A stretch of 64,000 nucleotides of DNA, from positions 1 to 64,000 of the forward strand of contig NZ_LSRE01000048.1 of NCBI RefSeq assembly GCF_001575205.1, given 5' to 3'. Below the pieces are notes generated by a model. That model saw only the letters and a list, made by a program, of their open reading frames with translations. It did not search any database and was not told the DNA's origin. The position numbers were made by a program, and so were the translations under genes. The number at the start of each line of letters is the position of its first letter. Position 1 is the stretch's first letter. This document shows positions 44,927 to 53,479 of the stretch, one piece after another. Source of the stretch: Tsukamurella pseudospumae. GTDB taxonomy: Bacteria > Actinomycetota > Actinomycetes > Mycobacteriales > Mycobacteriaceae.

Positions 44927-46398
44927 TCGAACTCTCCGGGGTCACGGTCCGTTACGGCGGGGCGGTGGCGGTCGAGGAGGTGTCCTTCACCGCCCCGTCG
45001 GGCGAGGTCACGGGACTGATCGGCCCGAACGGGGCCGGGAAGTCGACCACTCTGCGCCTCATCGCGGGCCTGGAGCGGCCGTCCTCGGGGGCGGTCACGA
45101 TCAATGGCCTGCGGTACGGAGACCTCCCCAACCCCGGCACGACCATCGGCGTGCTGCTCGACGCGGAGTGGGCCGCTCCATCGCGGACGGCCCGCGAACA
45201 CCTGCGCTGGATGGCGGCGGCGATCGGCCTGCCGGACGGTCGCGTCGACGCGGCGCTGGAACTGGTCGGCCTGCAGGACGTGGCCGACCGACCCGTCGGC
45301 GGCTTCTCCCTCGGCATGCGTCAGCGGCTCGCGATCGCGGGCGCGGTGCTCGGCGACCCGCCGGTCATCGTCCTCGACGAGCCGGTCAACGGCCTCGATC
45401 CCGAGGCCATCGCGTGGATCCGCAGTTCGCTCCGGTCCCTGGCCGACGAAGGTCGGACGGTCCTCCTGTCGTCGCACCTGCTGACCGAGCTGGAACAGAC
45501 CGCCGACCGGATCGTCGCGCTGCACGAGGGCCGGGTGGTCGCGGATGCACCACTCTCCGAGCTCGTCGAACCCGCCCCACCGGGCCGCTCCGGGCTCGAG
45601 GAGCTGTACTTCCGGCTCACGAGCGACGACGGTGCCGCCGCCCCCGTGCGCGACCCGGCGTCCGCCCCTCCGCCGGGCGTCGTTCGACGGTCGGTCGCCG
45701 CCGAAGCTCGGAAGGCGCTCACCTCCCGCGGTTTCCGGGCGGCGCTCGGCGGCGCACTGGGCGTGGCCGTCGCGGTGGCGGTGGTCGTCGGCGTCTTCGC
45801 GGCGGTTTTCCGCGACGCCTCGGTGACCACCGCTGCGTACGGTGCCGGGCTCGTCGGCGGCGCATTGGTCGCGGCGGCGGGCGCGCTGCTGATCGGCCTC
45901 GATCGCGAGCACGGCACACTGGCGCTGACGCGGATCCTGCTGCCCCGGCCCCTGCTCGGCTACGGCGCGAAGGCCCTGGTCGCCGGGGTGGCCGGGGCAG
46001 CCGTCGGCCTGCTGAGCGCGGTGCTGACGGCCCTGATCGCGCTCGTCACCGGTCTTCGATCCCCCGGTGCGGAGTTCCTGCACCTCCTCGTCAGCGTCCC
46101 GGTCGCAGGTGCCCTCCTGGCGGCGCTCGGGCTCGCGGTCGGGCATCTCGTCCCGTCCACGACGGCGGCGGTCGGCGTCGTGCTCGGCTGGTGGTTCCTC
46201 GTGGAGGCGATCGCGGTGCCCGCGGTGCCCTTCGGCCGTGCGGTGGCGGCGTGGCTACCCGCGACGAGCGCCCAGTTCGCGACCATCGGCGTGCCCGCGC
46301 ACACGGTGACGTGGTCGCCGTGGGTCTCGCTGGCGATCCTCGCTGCATGGACGGCCGCAGCGACGTCCGTCGCCGCGTGGAACACCGCGCGGTCGTAG
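44923..46398 (+). CDS. ABC transporter with fused ATPase and membrane domains
   Basis: 491 residues from a GTG overlapping the previous stop. ATPase: Walker A GLIGPNGAGKSTTLRLIAGL (about 34-42 for the loop), signature FSLGMRQRLAIAGAVLGDPP (near 127), Walker B VIVLDEPVNGLDPEA (near 148), switch His in LLSSHLLTELEQ. The signature is S-L-G-M rather than L-S-G-G. From about 265 there are six membrane helices of ABC-2 type (ALGGALGVAVAVAVVVGVFA; AGLVGGALVAAAGALLIGLD). A homodimer would be a full exporter. Last gene of the unit. Confidence 0.88.
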   Translation: MIELSGVTVRYGGAVAVEEVSFTAPSGEVTGLIGPNGAGKSTTLRLIAGLERPSSGAVTINGLRYGDLPNPGTTIGVLLDAEWAAPSRTAREHLRWMAAAIGLPDGRVDAALELVGLQDVADRPVGGFSLGMRQRLAIAGAVLGDPPVIVLDEPVNGLDPEAIAWIRSSLRSLADEGRTVLLSSHLLTELEQTADRIVALHEGRVVADAPLSELVEPAPPGRSGLEELYFRLTSDDGAAAPVRDPASAPPPGVVRRSVAAEARKALTSRGFRAALGGALGVAVAVAVVVGVFAAVFRDASVTTAAYGAGLVGGALVAAAGALLIGLDREHGTLALTRILLPRPLLGYGAKALVAGVAGAAVGLLSAVLTALIALVTGLRSPGAEFLHLLVSVPVAGALLAALGLAVGHLVPSTTAAVGVVLGWWFLVEAIAVPAVPFGRAVAAWLPATSAQFATIGVPAHTVTWSPWVSLAILAAWTAAATSVAAWNTARS

Positions 46399-46472
46399 AC
46401 CATCGCGGATCGCTCCTCGGCGACCGCGTAGCAGCGCTCTCATGACCACATCGCCCTGCTAACGTCGAGGTC

Positions 46473-46563
46473 CGAGTCGGTCAGGGGAACCCGGCGGGAT
46501 TCCGGGACTGGCGCGCAACGGTGTGGGGTGGTGACGCCCCGAGTCCGATACCCGGCCGACTCG
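46473..46563 (+). ncRNA. Cobalamin riboswitch
   Basis: Core sequence AGGGGAACCCGGCGGGATTC continuing with CCGGGACTGGCGCGCAACGG matches the conserved cobalamin riboswitch core (GGGAA, CCGGT-like, TCCGGGRCNG, CGCAAC). Closing stem CGAGTCGG (46473-46480) pairs with CCGACTCG (46556-46563). It lies about 50 bases before the start of a B12-type binding lipoprotein, which fits translational or transcriptional repression by adenosyl- or other cobalamins. The 3' B12-box is degenerate (GTCCGATACCCGG). Confidence 0.85.
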
Positions 46564-46614
46564 ACGTGTCCACCGCTGCTCCCGCGCACGGAGCGGCCGA
46601 CGAATCGAGCGATC

Positions 46615-47589
46615 ATGCGGCCCAGCGCCCTTCTCCCCCTGTCGATCCCGCTCGCCGCGGCGACCCTCCTCGCCGGGTGCGGCGCACCGTCGGACAGCGC
46701 TCCGGCGCGGCCCTCCGAGCGGTTCCCGATCACCGTCACGACGTGCGACTTCGCGTCGGAGGTGAAGGCGGAGCCGCGGCGGATCGTGACGATGAACCAG
46801 GGCGCGACCGAGGTGGCACTCGCCCTCGGCGTCGCGAGCAGGATGGTGGGCACGGCCTACCTCGACGACGAGGTCGCGCCGCGCTTCCAGGCCGACTACG
46901 CGAAGATCCCGGTCCTCGCGGCGAAGTACCCGACGCAGGAGAAGATGCTGTCGGCGCGCCCGGACCTGGTCTACGGCTCGTACAACTCGGCGTTCAGCGA
47001 CAAGAACGCCGGCGACCGCGCCCGGCTGCAGGGGCAGGGCATCGCCACGCTGCTCGCCCCGGCGGGCTGCGCCAAGAAGCCCGAGCGGGCCTCGTGGGAC
47101 CTGATCTGGGACGAGCTCACCGTCGCCGGCCGTGCCTTCGGCACCGAGGACGCGGCGCAGAAATTGATCGACCAGCAGAAGGCGGAGCTGAGTACTCCGG
47201 CGCTGAAGGACGCCGCCAAGGGGCAGCGGATCTTCTGGTGGGACTACGGCAGCACGAACCTCTACGTCGGCGCGGGCAAGGGAACACCGCAGCTGCTGAT
47301 CGAGTCGGTCGGCGGCGTGAACGTCTTCGCGCACCTGCCCGGCAACTGGGCCGACGTCTCGATGGAGAACGTCGTCGGCTCGAACCCCGATGTGATCGTC
47401 GTCGCCGATGCTGCTGGTCACCCCGCGCAGGAACGTATCGACCAGGCGCGCAAGGACCCGGCGATGAGCCAGCTCCGCGCGGTGCGCGAGAACCGCTTCG
47501 TCATCGTCCCGTTCTCGGAGACCACCTCGGGCGTCCGCCTGCTCGACGGTGCGCGCCGCGTCGCCGACGGCATCCGGGCCCTGCCGTGA
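46615..47589 (+). CDS. Lipoprotein substrate-binding protein, BtuF/FepB class, cobalamin-controlled
   Basis: 324 residues from MRPSALLPL; the frame is open upstream into the riboswitch, which decides for the inner start. Lipobox LLAGC with Cys22. The periplasmic-binding fold of class III: RRIVTMNQGATEVALALGVA, PTQEKMLSARPDLVYGSYNS, GSNPDVIVVADAAGHPAQER. Such proteins bring B12, siderophores or heme to ABC importers. The riboswitch makes a corrinoid likely. No permease or ATPase of this importer is adjacent. Confidence 0.88.
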   Translation: MRPSALLPLSIPLAAATLLAGCGAPSDSAPARPSERFPITVTTCDFASEVKAEPRRIVTMNQGATEVALALGVASRMVGTAYLDDEVAPRFQADYAKIPVLAAKYPTQEKMLSARPDLVYGSYNSAFSDKNAGDRARLQGQGIATLLAPAGCAKKPERASWDLIWDELTVAGRAFGTEDAAQKLIDQQKAELSTPALKDAAKGQRIFWWDYGSTNLYVGAGKGTPQLLIESVGGVNVFAHLPGNWADVSMENVVGSNPDVIVVADAAGHPAQERIDQARKDPAMSQLRAVRENRFVIVPFSETTSGVRLLDGARRVADGIRALP

Positions 47590-48314
47590 CCGCGATCCTC
47601 GTCGGCATGTCCGCCGGCGTCGACCCCGACGAGCTCGCGGACCTGGCCCGAGCGGCCGCCGCGGAACCGGCATTCCTTCAGGTCCACGACCCGGCGCTGG
47701 TCGACGTGCTCACCGCGGTCGCGGACGGCGGCTCCCCCGACGTGCTGCTCATCGGGACGGGGTGGGCCCAGCCCGGGCCGAAACGGTCGTGGTTGCGCCG
47801 GGTGGCCGCGCACTGGCTCCGGGGCTACGACGGTGCGCCGACCCTCCGGCTCGCCCCGCAGCTCCTGCCCGAGCCCGACGCCGCGCTGCTCGCCGCCGCG
47901 ATCGCCGCGGGCGGGTCGCCCATGGCGGCGGACGCCGCGCCGCTGCACTCGCCCGCGTGGGAGGACGTGCCGCGGCACCGTCATCAGGTCCTCGTGTGCC
48001 GCGGTCCGCGCTGCTCGGCCCTCGGGGCGTCGGGACTGCCCTCCGCGTTCGGCGAGGAGCTGCGCCGCGCGGGCCTGGGCGACGACGACGCCCTGGTCAC
48101 CGTGACCGGCTGCCAGTTCCCGTGCAACCACGCGCCCGTCGTCATCGTCCAGCCGGACGATGCCTGGTACGGGCGGGTCACCGTCGCCGACGTGCCGGAC
48201 CTGGTCGACGCGCACCTGGTCCGCGACGAGCGCGTGGGTCGCCTCTTGCTTCCCCGGGAACGTTCCTCCGCCCGACGGTGCGCGGAATATTCGGACCGCA
48301 GTCCGGGGTTGTAG
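47586..48314 (+). CDS. Protein with C-terminal thioredoxin-like [2Fe-2S] ferredoxin domain
   Basis: 242 residues from a GTG overlapping the previous stop (GTGA). C-terminal Cys138-x4-Cys143 (LVCRGPRCSAL) and Cys176-x3-Cys180 (TGCQFPCNHAP) fit the NuoE/thioredoxin-like [2Fe-2S] spacing (CX4C, 32 residues, CX3C). DDAWYGRVTVADVPDLVDAH follows, as in cobalamin-biosynthesis ferredoxins. The N-terminal 130 residues (AILVGMSAGVDPDELADLAR; SPDVLLIGTGWAQPGPKRSW) resemble a chelatase-like fold. Under the B12 riboswitch it may serve corrinoid reduction or cobalt handling. Confidence 0.75.
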   Translation: MTAILVGMSAGVDPDELADLARAAAAEPAFLQVHDPALVDVLTAVADGGSPDVLLIGTGWAQPGPKRSWLRRVAAHWLRGYDGAPTLRLAPQLLPEPDAALLAAAIAAGGSPMAADAAPLHSPAWEDVPRHRHQVLVCRGPRCSALGASGLPSAFGEELRRAGLGDDDALVTVTGCQFPCNHAPVVIVQPDDAWYGRVTVADVPDLVDAHLVRDERVGRLLLPRERSSARRCAEYSDRSPGL

Positions 48315-48319
48315 CGGCC

Positions 48320-49339
48320 ATGAAGAAGATCGGCTTCCTGTCCTTCGGTCACTGGACCGACTCCCCCGGTTCGCGGACGCGGTCCGCCGCCGACGTGCTG
48401 CATCAGTCGATCGATCTCGCGGTGGCCGCCGAAGAGGTGGGCGCGGACGGCGCCTACTTCCGCGTGCACCACTTCGCGAACCAGCTCGGCTCGCCGTTCC
48501 CGCTGCTGGCGGCCGTGGGGGCGCGGACCTCGCGGATCGAGATCGGCACCGGCGTGATCGACATGCGCTACGAGAACCCGCTGTACATGGCCGAGGACGC
48601 GGGCGCCGCGGACCTCATCGCGGGCGAGCGACTGCAGCTCGGCGTGAGCCGCGGATCGCCGGAGCAGGTGATCGAGGGCTACAAGTACTTCGGCTATCAG
48701 CCCGGCGAGGGCAAGACGGACGCCGACATGGGACGCGAGCACACCGAGGTGCTGCTCAAGGTGCTGGAGGGCGGCGGCTTCGCGCAGCCGAACCCGCGGC
48801 CGATGTTCCCGAACCCGCCGGGTCTGCTGCGCGTCGAGCCGCATTCGCCGACGCTGCGGGACCGGATCTGGTGGGGCGCAGCATCGGACGCCACGGCCGA
48901 GTGGGCGGCGAAGCTGGGCATGAACCTCATGAGCTCGACACTCAAGACCGACGAGTCGGGTGAGCCCTTCCACGTGCAGCAGGCGAAGCAGATCCGACGG
49001 TTCCGCGACGCGTGGGCCGAGGCCGGTCACGATCACGAGCCGCGCGTCTCGGTCAGCCGCAGCATCATGCCGCTCATCGACGACGAGAGCCGCGCCTACT
49101 TCGGGCACGAGCGCTCCAGCGATGACCAGTTCGGCAACATCGACACCTTCCGCGCGGTGTTCGGCCGCACCTACGCCGCCGAACCGGAGCAGTTGGTGGA
49201 GCAGCTCCGCGACGACGAGGCCATCGCCGAGTCCGACACCGTGCTGGTGACGGTGCCGAATCAGCTGGGCGTGGAGTACAACACCCGCCTGCTGGAATCG
49301 CTGGTCAAGGACGTGGCCCCGGCCCTCGGCTGGAAGTAA
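48320..49339 (+). CDS. LLM-class flavin-dependent oxidoreductase
   Basis: 339 residues: luciferase-like beta/alpha barrel with KKIGFLSFGHWTDSPGSRTR, DGAYFRVHHFANQLGSPFPL, TSRIEIGTGVIDMRYENPLY and LQLGVSRGSPEQVIEGY (FMN/F420 phosphate-binding Ser-Arg-Gly). Such enzymes use reduced flavin or F420. It begins six bases after the ferredoxin-domain gene and may be in the same transcript, but no link to cobalamin is evident. Substrate unknown. Confidence 0.9.
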   Translation: MKKIGFLSFGHWTDSPGSRTRSAADVLHQSIDLAVAAEEVGADGAYFRVHHFANQLGSPFPLLAAVGARTSRIEIGTGVIDMRYENPLYMAEDAGAADLIAGERLQLGVSRGSPEQVIEGYKYFGYQPGEGKTDADMGREHTEVLLKVLEGGGFAQPNPRPMFPNPPGLLRVEPHSPTLRDRIWWGAASDATAEWAAKLGMNLMSSTLKTDESGEPFHVQQAKQIRRFRDAWAEAGHDHEPRVSVSRSIMPLIDDESRAYFGHERSSDDQFGNIDTFRAVFGRTYAAEPEQLVEQLRDDEAIAESDTVLVTVPNQLGVEYNTRLLESLVKDVAPALGWK

Positions 49340-49459
49340 CGGCTACTCGCCGAACCCGGTAGAGCCGTCGGATCACACACTCACCTGAAGATGACCTTCA
49401 TTGCGATCGCAAGTACGGTGCTGTCGGGTGGCACCGAATGATCGCGACGAGGAGGCCGT

Positions 49460-49984
49460 ATGTGGGGAAGTCTGCCGGAATGGATCTCGGCACTCGGCGC
49501 GGTCGGAGCGCTGACAGCAGCGATCTGGGCGGCACTGGCATCGAAGAAACTCTTCCAGATCGAGTCGGGTAGAGACGAACTCGCAGCAGTGCGCATCGAG
49601 AGAGACCAAGCCAGTCAGATCTCGGCTTGGTGTATTGCTCTGGTCGACAACGACGATCAAGTCATCGATCGCGGGCTCCTGATTCACAACAGCTCCAGCA
49701 CGCCTGTATACGACGTCGAGGTCGACAGCACGTACGCGTGGAGGAGCACCGATGAGCCGAAGCCTCGCAGCATGTTCCGTATGGGTGTTCTGCCACCGGG
49801 CGATTTCATCACCACTGTCACGTCCGAGTACGACGGCTGGAGCTTTCCCGACTCGCGCGAGATCTTCGAACTGAAGGTACGACCGGTGACCAAGAGCAAG
49901 GCCTGGTCAGTAACGGCTCTCCGCTTCACCGATGCGCAAGGTCTTCCGTGGGGACGAACCGGCCGCTACTTGGGACGTCTGTAG
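49460..49984 (+). CDS. Small protein with one membrane helix, unknown function
   Basis: 174 residues; ATG with GAGGAGG five bases upstream. One N-terminal helix (WISALGAVGALTAAIWAALA), then a short coiled linker and a soluble beta-rich domain (GLLIHNSSSTPVYDVEVDST, GVLPPGDFITTVTSEYDGWS). A similar layout (single helix, Ig-like domain with N-S-S-x-x-P-V-Y-D) is seen in actinobacterial proteins without known role. GC is lower than in neighbours. Convergent with the GNAT gene. Confidence 0.7.
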   Translation: MWGSLPEWISALGAVGALTAAIWAALASKKLFQIESGRDELAAVRIERDQASQISAWCIALVDNDDQVIDRGLLIHNSSSTPVYDVEVDSTYAWRSTDEPKPRSMFRMGVLPPGDFITTVTSEYDGWSFPDSREIFELKVRPVTKSKAWSVTALRFTDAQGLPWGRTGRYLGRL

Positions 49985-50003
49985 CCGTATCAACTCGCTT
50001 CAC

Positions 50004-50071
50004 TTCCCGCGGGAACTTTTCACCGACCAGTGGGTTGCAACCACCGCCTGTGTGAGAACTCCCCGCGGGAA
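50004..50071. terminator. Nested inverted repeat between convergent genes
   Basis: TTCCCGCGGGAACTTTTCAC (50004-50023) and GTGAGAACTCCCCGCGGGAA (50052-50071) pair at 17 of 20 positions. The loop contains a perfect palindrome GGTTGCAACC (50033-50042). It lies between genes ending at 49984 and 50111 and could terminate both, though the nested palindromes suggest a cruciform-forming repeat. Confidence 0.6.
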
Positions 50072-50110
50072 GCCGATGCCGCCGTGATCACGCGCAGTCG
50101 GGCGGCCGGC

Positions 50111-50686
50111 TCAGGTCGTGTACCGCATCAGGACCCGGGTGAAGCCGTTCAGCACCGACGTGGTGTCCATGACGTACTCGAAACCGGCGCGCTCGAACAG
50201 CGCGCGGGTTCCGACGTACGCCATGGTCAGGTCGACCTTCTCGCCGCGATTGTCGACGGGGTACGCCTCGACGACGGTCGCTCCGTTCACGCGAGCGAAC
50301 TCGACGGCCCCGGCCACGAGTTGGTGGCTGATCCCCTGCTTGCGGTGGCCCGGCCGCACCCGCACGCACCACAGCGACCACGGGTCCTCATGGCCTTCGA
50401 CGTGCGGGATCCGGCGGTTCGTGGCGAACGTGGTGTCGGCGCGCGGGTGGATCGCCGCCCACCCGACGGGCTCGGCACCGTCGTAGGCGAGGACGCCGGG
50501 CGGCGGGTCCTCCGCGCACAGGCCCCGCACCCGCTCGAAACGCTCGGGCCCACGCAGGGCCTGATTCTCCGTTGACCCGATGCGGTACGACAGGCAGAAG
50601 CAGTTACTGGACGTCTCCTTCTTGGGGCCGAGTACGGCCGCTACATCCGCGAACACGTCGGCGGCCCGCACGTCGATTCCACTCAC
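50111..50686 (-). CDS. GNAT-family N-acetyltransferase
   Basis: 191 residues. Acetyl-CoA motif A is VRVRPGHRKQGISHQLVAGA with R/Q-x-x-G-x-S replacing the last Gly/Ala. GVLAYDGAEPVGWAAIHPRA is the usual beta-bulge strand and GTRALFERAGFEYVM the C-terminal motif B. NCFCLSYRIGST near residue 28 is typical of a GNAT subgroup found in actinomycetes. Substrate unknown; not linked to urease. Confidence 0.85.
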   Translation of the reverse strand: MSGIDVRAADVFADVAAVLGPKKETSSNCFCLSYRIGSTENQALRGPERFERVRGLCAEDPPPGVLAYDGAEPVGWAAIHPRADTTFATNRRIPHVEGHEDPWSLWCVRVRPGHRKQGISHQLVAGAVEFARVNGATVVEAYPVDNRGEKVDLTMAYVGTRALFERAGFEYVMDTTSVLNGFTRVLMRYTT

Positions 50687-50801
50687 GGACTCACGCTAGC
50701 CCACCTGCGCATCCCAATGGTCGAGTTCGTTTCCGCGTCGTCACCCATGCGCGCGACGCATCGCCTCGGCCTCGGAAACAGCACCTGACCTGCACAGTCG
50801 A

Positions 50802-50824
50802 AGCCATGCGTGCCACGCATGGCT
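50802..50824 (-). terminator. Hairpin downstream of the nickel permease
   Basis: AGCCATGCG and CGCATGGCT pair exactly around TGCCA, 57 bases past the permease stop, the expected end of the urease-permease transcript. Confidence 0.6.
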
Positions 50825-50880
50825 GCTCGATGCGACCACATCCCCTAATCCGGGTGCGCTCCCACCCACCTGCACACGGC

Positions 50881-52011
50881 TCAGCGCGCGGCCCATCGGT
50901 CCTCGATCCGCCCGTACCGCCAGATCAGGAGCGCCGCGGCCCACACCGCGACGAACAGGCCGACGATGACGAAGCCCGCGTAGTCCAGGTCGATCGAGGC
51001 GACCCAGCTCAGCGGACCGGACTCGACGTGCGCGCGCTCGGCCAGCACGCCGAGCAGTTCGACGGTGCCGATCGCCAGCGCGACGGCGACCGAGAGCGAG
51101 GTGATCGTGATGTTGTAGTAGACCTTGCGCACCGGCTTGGCGAAGGCCCAGCCGTAGGCGGCGTTCATGAAGACGCCGTCGATGGTGTCCAGCAGTGACA
51201 TCCCCGCGGCGAAGAGCACCGGCAGCACGAGAATGCAGTAGAAGGGCAGCGTGAACGCGGCCATGCCGCCGGCGAGCACGAGCAGGCCGACCTCGGTCGC
51301 GGTATCGAAGCCGAGGCCGAAGAGCACGCCGATCGGGTAGATGTGCCAGGGCTTGCGTACGGACCCCGATACGCCGCGGAGCAGGCGGCTCATGAGCCCG
51401 CGCTGGTTCAGCCGGTCCTCGAGCTCCGCCTCGTCGTAGCGGCCGGTCCGCATGTCGCGGAACACTCGCACGATGCCGACGAGCACCACCAGGTTGATGA
51501 TGCCGAGGATCCAGAGGAAGACCCCGGACACGGACGTGCCGATGAGGCCGAGCACCGTCTGCATCGTGGAGTTCTCGTCCTCCACCGGGCCGACGAGCGC
51601 GCGCACGCCGAGGGCCAGCAGCGCGGACAGCCCGAAGACGACGGTCGAGTGCCCCAGCGAGAACCAGAAGCCCACCGACAGCGGCCGTCTCGGGTTCCCC
51701 TCCCCCGCCGCGACCCGCGTCTCCCGATCGGCGAGGAGCTTGCGGGTGGTGTTGTCGATCGCGGCGATGTGGTCGGCGTCGAACGCGTGGCGGAGACCGA
51801 AGGTGTAGGCCAGGAGACCGATCCCGATCGTGAACTCGCCGCCGTCGCCGATCCGGTAGTGCCCGGGCGCGATCAGCAGCACCAGGGCTCCGAAGCCCAC
51901 GACGTGGAGGGCCACCACCGTGGTGGTCATGCCGAACAGGGACCGACGGTCGCCGGCCCCGAGGGCGGCCCACGTCGTGCGCAGACGGTGCGCGGCGGAA
52001 GAGTTCGTCAC
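50881..52011 (-). CDS. nixA: Nickel/cobalt permease (NiCoT family)
   Basis: 376 residues from a GTG with AAGGTGG five bases upstream, inside the end of ureD context. Eight helices. NiCoT signature RHAFDADHIAAIDNTTRK near 90 with the H-x4-D-H metal motif, LGHSTVVFGLSALLALG and GVLFGLGFDTATEVGLLVLA. It imports Ni for urease; as the last gene of the urease unit it provides the cofactor. Cobalt specificity cannot be excluded, and a B12 locus lies 4 kb away. The symbol is by analogy. Confidence 0.92.
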   Translation of the reverse strand: MTNSSAAHRLRTTWAALGAGDRRSLFGMTTTVVALHVVGFGALVLLIAPGHYRIGDGGEFTIGIGLLAYTFGLRHAFDADHIAAIDNTTRKLLADRETRVAAGEGNPRRPLSVGFWFSLGHSTVVFGLSALLALGVRALVGPVEDENSTMQTVLGLIGTSVSGVFLWILGIINLVVLVGIVRVFRDMRTGRYDEAELEDRLNQRGLMSRLLRGVSGSVRKPWHIYPIGVLFGLGFDTATEVGLLVLAGGMAAFTLPFYCILVLPVLFAAGMSLLDTIDGVFMNAAYGWAFAKPVRKVYYNITITSLSVAVALAIGTVELLGVLAERAHVESGPLSWVASIDLDYAGFVIVGLFVAVWAAALLIWRYGRIEDRWAAR

Positions 52012-52022
52012 GGATTCCACCT

Positions 52023-52859
52023 TCAGTACTTTCGCAGGTTCAGGGGCGCCTGTCCGGTCCATCGGGACCGCAGCAGCGCGATGACGGTGTCGAAGATGCG
52101 GGCGAGCTCGGCGGTGTCGTCGCCGAGGCAGCGCAGTACGAACCCGGGTCCGGCGAGCGCGGTGAGACCGCTGCGCACCGCGCCAGCGGCCTCGGTGAGC
52201 GCGTGCACCTCGTCGAGCAGGGCCTCGTCGACGCGCGGATCCACCGCGGTGAGCGACCCGACGTGCGTTCGGCCGTCGAGGAATCCGATCCCGGACGGGT
52301 CCGCGCGACTCGGCTCGATGAGCAGGTTGTCCACCGCGAGCAGCGTGCCACCGCGATGGATCTCGGTGCGCATGCGCAGCTCGTCGTAGCGGAACCGCGC
52401 ACCGTCGGGCGACCATCCGGGGGTGACGATCTCGGCCAGGACGAGCGACGCGGACTCGTCGAGCTCGACGGTGCAGGTCTGCCGGTAGGTCGCCTCGCGG
52501 TAGAGGATCAGCGCGTCCGGCACGTACTCGAGCGCGGTGTCCGGGCCCAGCCGGATCCGCATGTGCTGGGCGGCGGCACCGTCGGGCGTGCGGTAGACCT
52601 TGGTCGCCGACTGCGTGGTGACCACGGCGCGGGCGCCGGCCTCGAGGTCGATGTCGATCGCGTAGGTGTCGCCGCGCAGGCAGCCGCCGCCGGGGTTCAC
52701 CACGTGGTAGGTGACCTGCCCGGAATCGTCGAGGTACAGGGGTCGCAGGGGCTGCAGGGTGCCCGCGTGCCGCTGTCGGACGGCGACGGTGCGCGGCCCG
52801 CGCGGCGCGAGGGTCAGTGCCAGTTCGCCGGTGAGGGCCTGCGCGGGAACACTGTTCAT
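52023..52859 (-). CDS. ureD: Urease accessory protein UreD
   Basis: 278 residues. Blocks [56 protein letters not shown] and [17 protein letters not shown]. UreD is the scaffold that binds apo-urease and channels Ni from UreG. Its ATG overlaps ureG by four bases. It ends 11 bases before the permease start. Confidence 0.95.
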   Translation of the reverse strand: MNSVPAQALTGELALTLAPRGPRTVAVRQRHAGTLQPLRPLYLDDSGQVTYHVVNPGGGCLRGDTYAIDIDLEAGARAVVTTQSATKVYRTPDGAAAQHMRIRLGPDTALEYVPDALILYREATYRQTCTVELDESASLVLAEIVTPGWSPDGARFRYDELRMRTEIHRGGTLLAVDNLLIEPSRADPSGIGFLDGRTHVGSLTAVDPRVDEALLDEVHALTEAAGAVRSGLTALAGPGFVLRCLGDDTAELARIFDTVIALLRSRWTGQAPLNLRKY

Positions 52860-53467
52860 GCGAGGTCGAGCATGAGGACCTCGCGGCGGATCCATTCCAG
52901 CACGCCATCCAGTCCCTCGTCGGTCTTGAGGTTGGTCATGCAGAACGGACGCTCGCCGCGGAAGACCTTGGAGTCGGCGGCCATGACGGACAGGTCCGCG
53001 CCGACGTAGGGCGCGAGGTCGGTCTTGTTGATGACGAACAGGTCCGACTTGATCATGCCCTGCCCGGCCTTGCGCGGGATCTCCTCGCCCTGCGCCACGT
53101 CGATGAGGTAGATCGAGAAGTCCACCAGCTCGGGGCTGAAGGTGGCGGAGAGGTTGTCGCCGCCGCTCTCGATGAACACGATCTGCAGGTCGGGGTGCTC
53201 CCGCACCAGCTTCGCGACCGCGGCCTCGTTCATCGAGGTGTCCTCGCGGATCGCGGTGTGCGGGCAGCCTCCGGTCTCGATGCCGACGATGCGGTCGCCG
53301 GGCAGGACGCTGTTGCGTGCCAGGATCTTCGCGTCCTCGGTGGTGTAGATGTCGTTGGTGATCGCCGCCATCGACACCTCGCCGTCGAGGTGCCGGGTGA
53401 TCCGCTCCACGAGCTGCGTCTTGCCCGCCCCGACGGGGCCGCCGACACCGATCCGGATGGTCGTCAT
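52856..53467 (-). CDS. ureG: Urease accessory GTPase UreG
   Basis: 203 residues. P-loop [17 protein letters not shown] (7-23), [35 protein letters not shown] with the Ni-binding Cys-Pro-His, [20 protein letters not shown], and [13 protein letters not shown]. UreG hydrolyses GTP during Ni insertion with UreD-UreF. Lies between ureF and ureD. Confidence 0.97.
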   Translation of the reverse strand: MTTIRIGVGGPVGAGKTQLVERITRHLDGEVSMAAITNDIYTTEDAKILARNSVLPGDRIVGIETGGCPHTAIREDTSMNEAAVAKLVREHPDLQIVFIESGGDNLSATFSPELVDFSIYLIDVAQGEEIPRKAGQGMIKSDLFVINKTDLAPYVGADLSVMAADSKVFRGERPFCMTNLKTDEGLDGVLEWIRREVLMLDLA

Positions 53468-53479
53468 GTCGAATTCCTC

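Noticed and set aside
46528-46614. Upstream extension of the B12-binding lipoprotein
   Set aside because: It would be translated from the riboswitch and would move the signal peptide away from the N-terminus.
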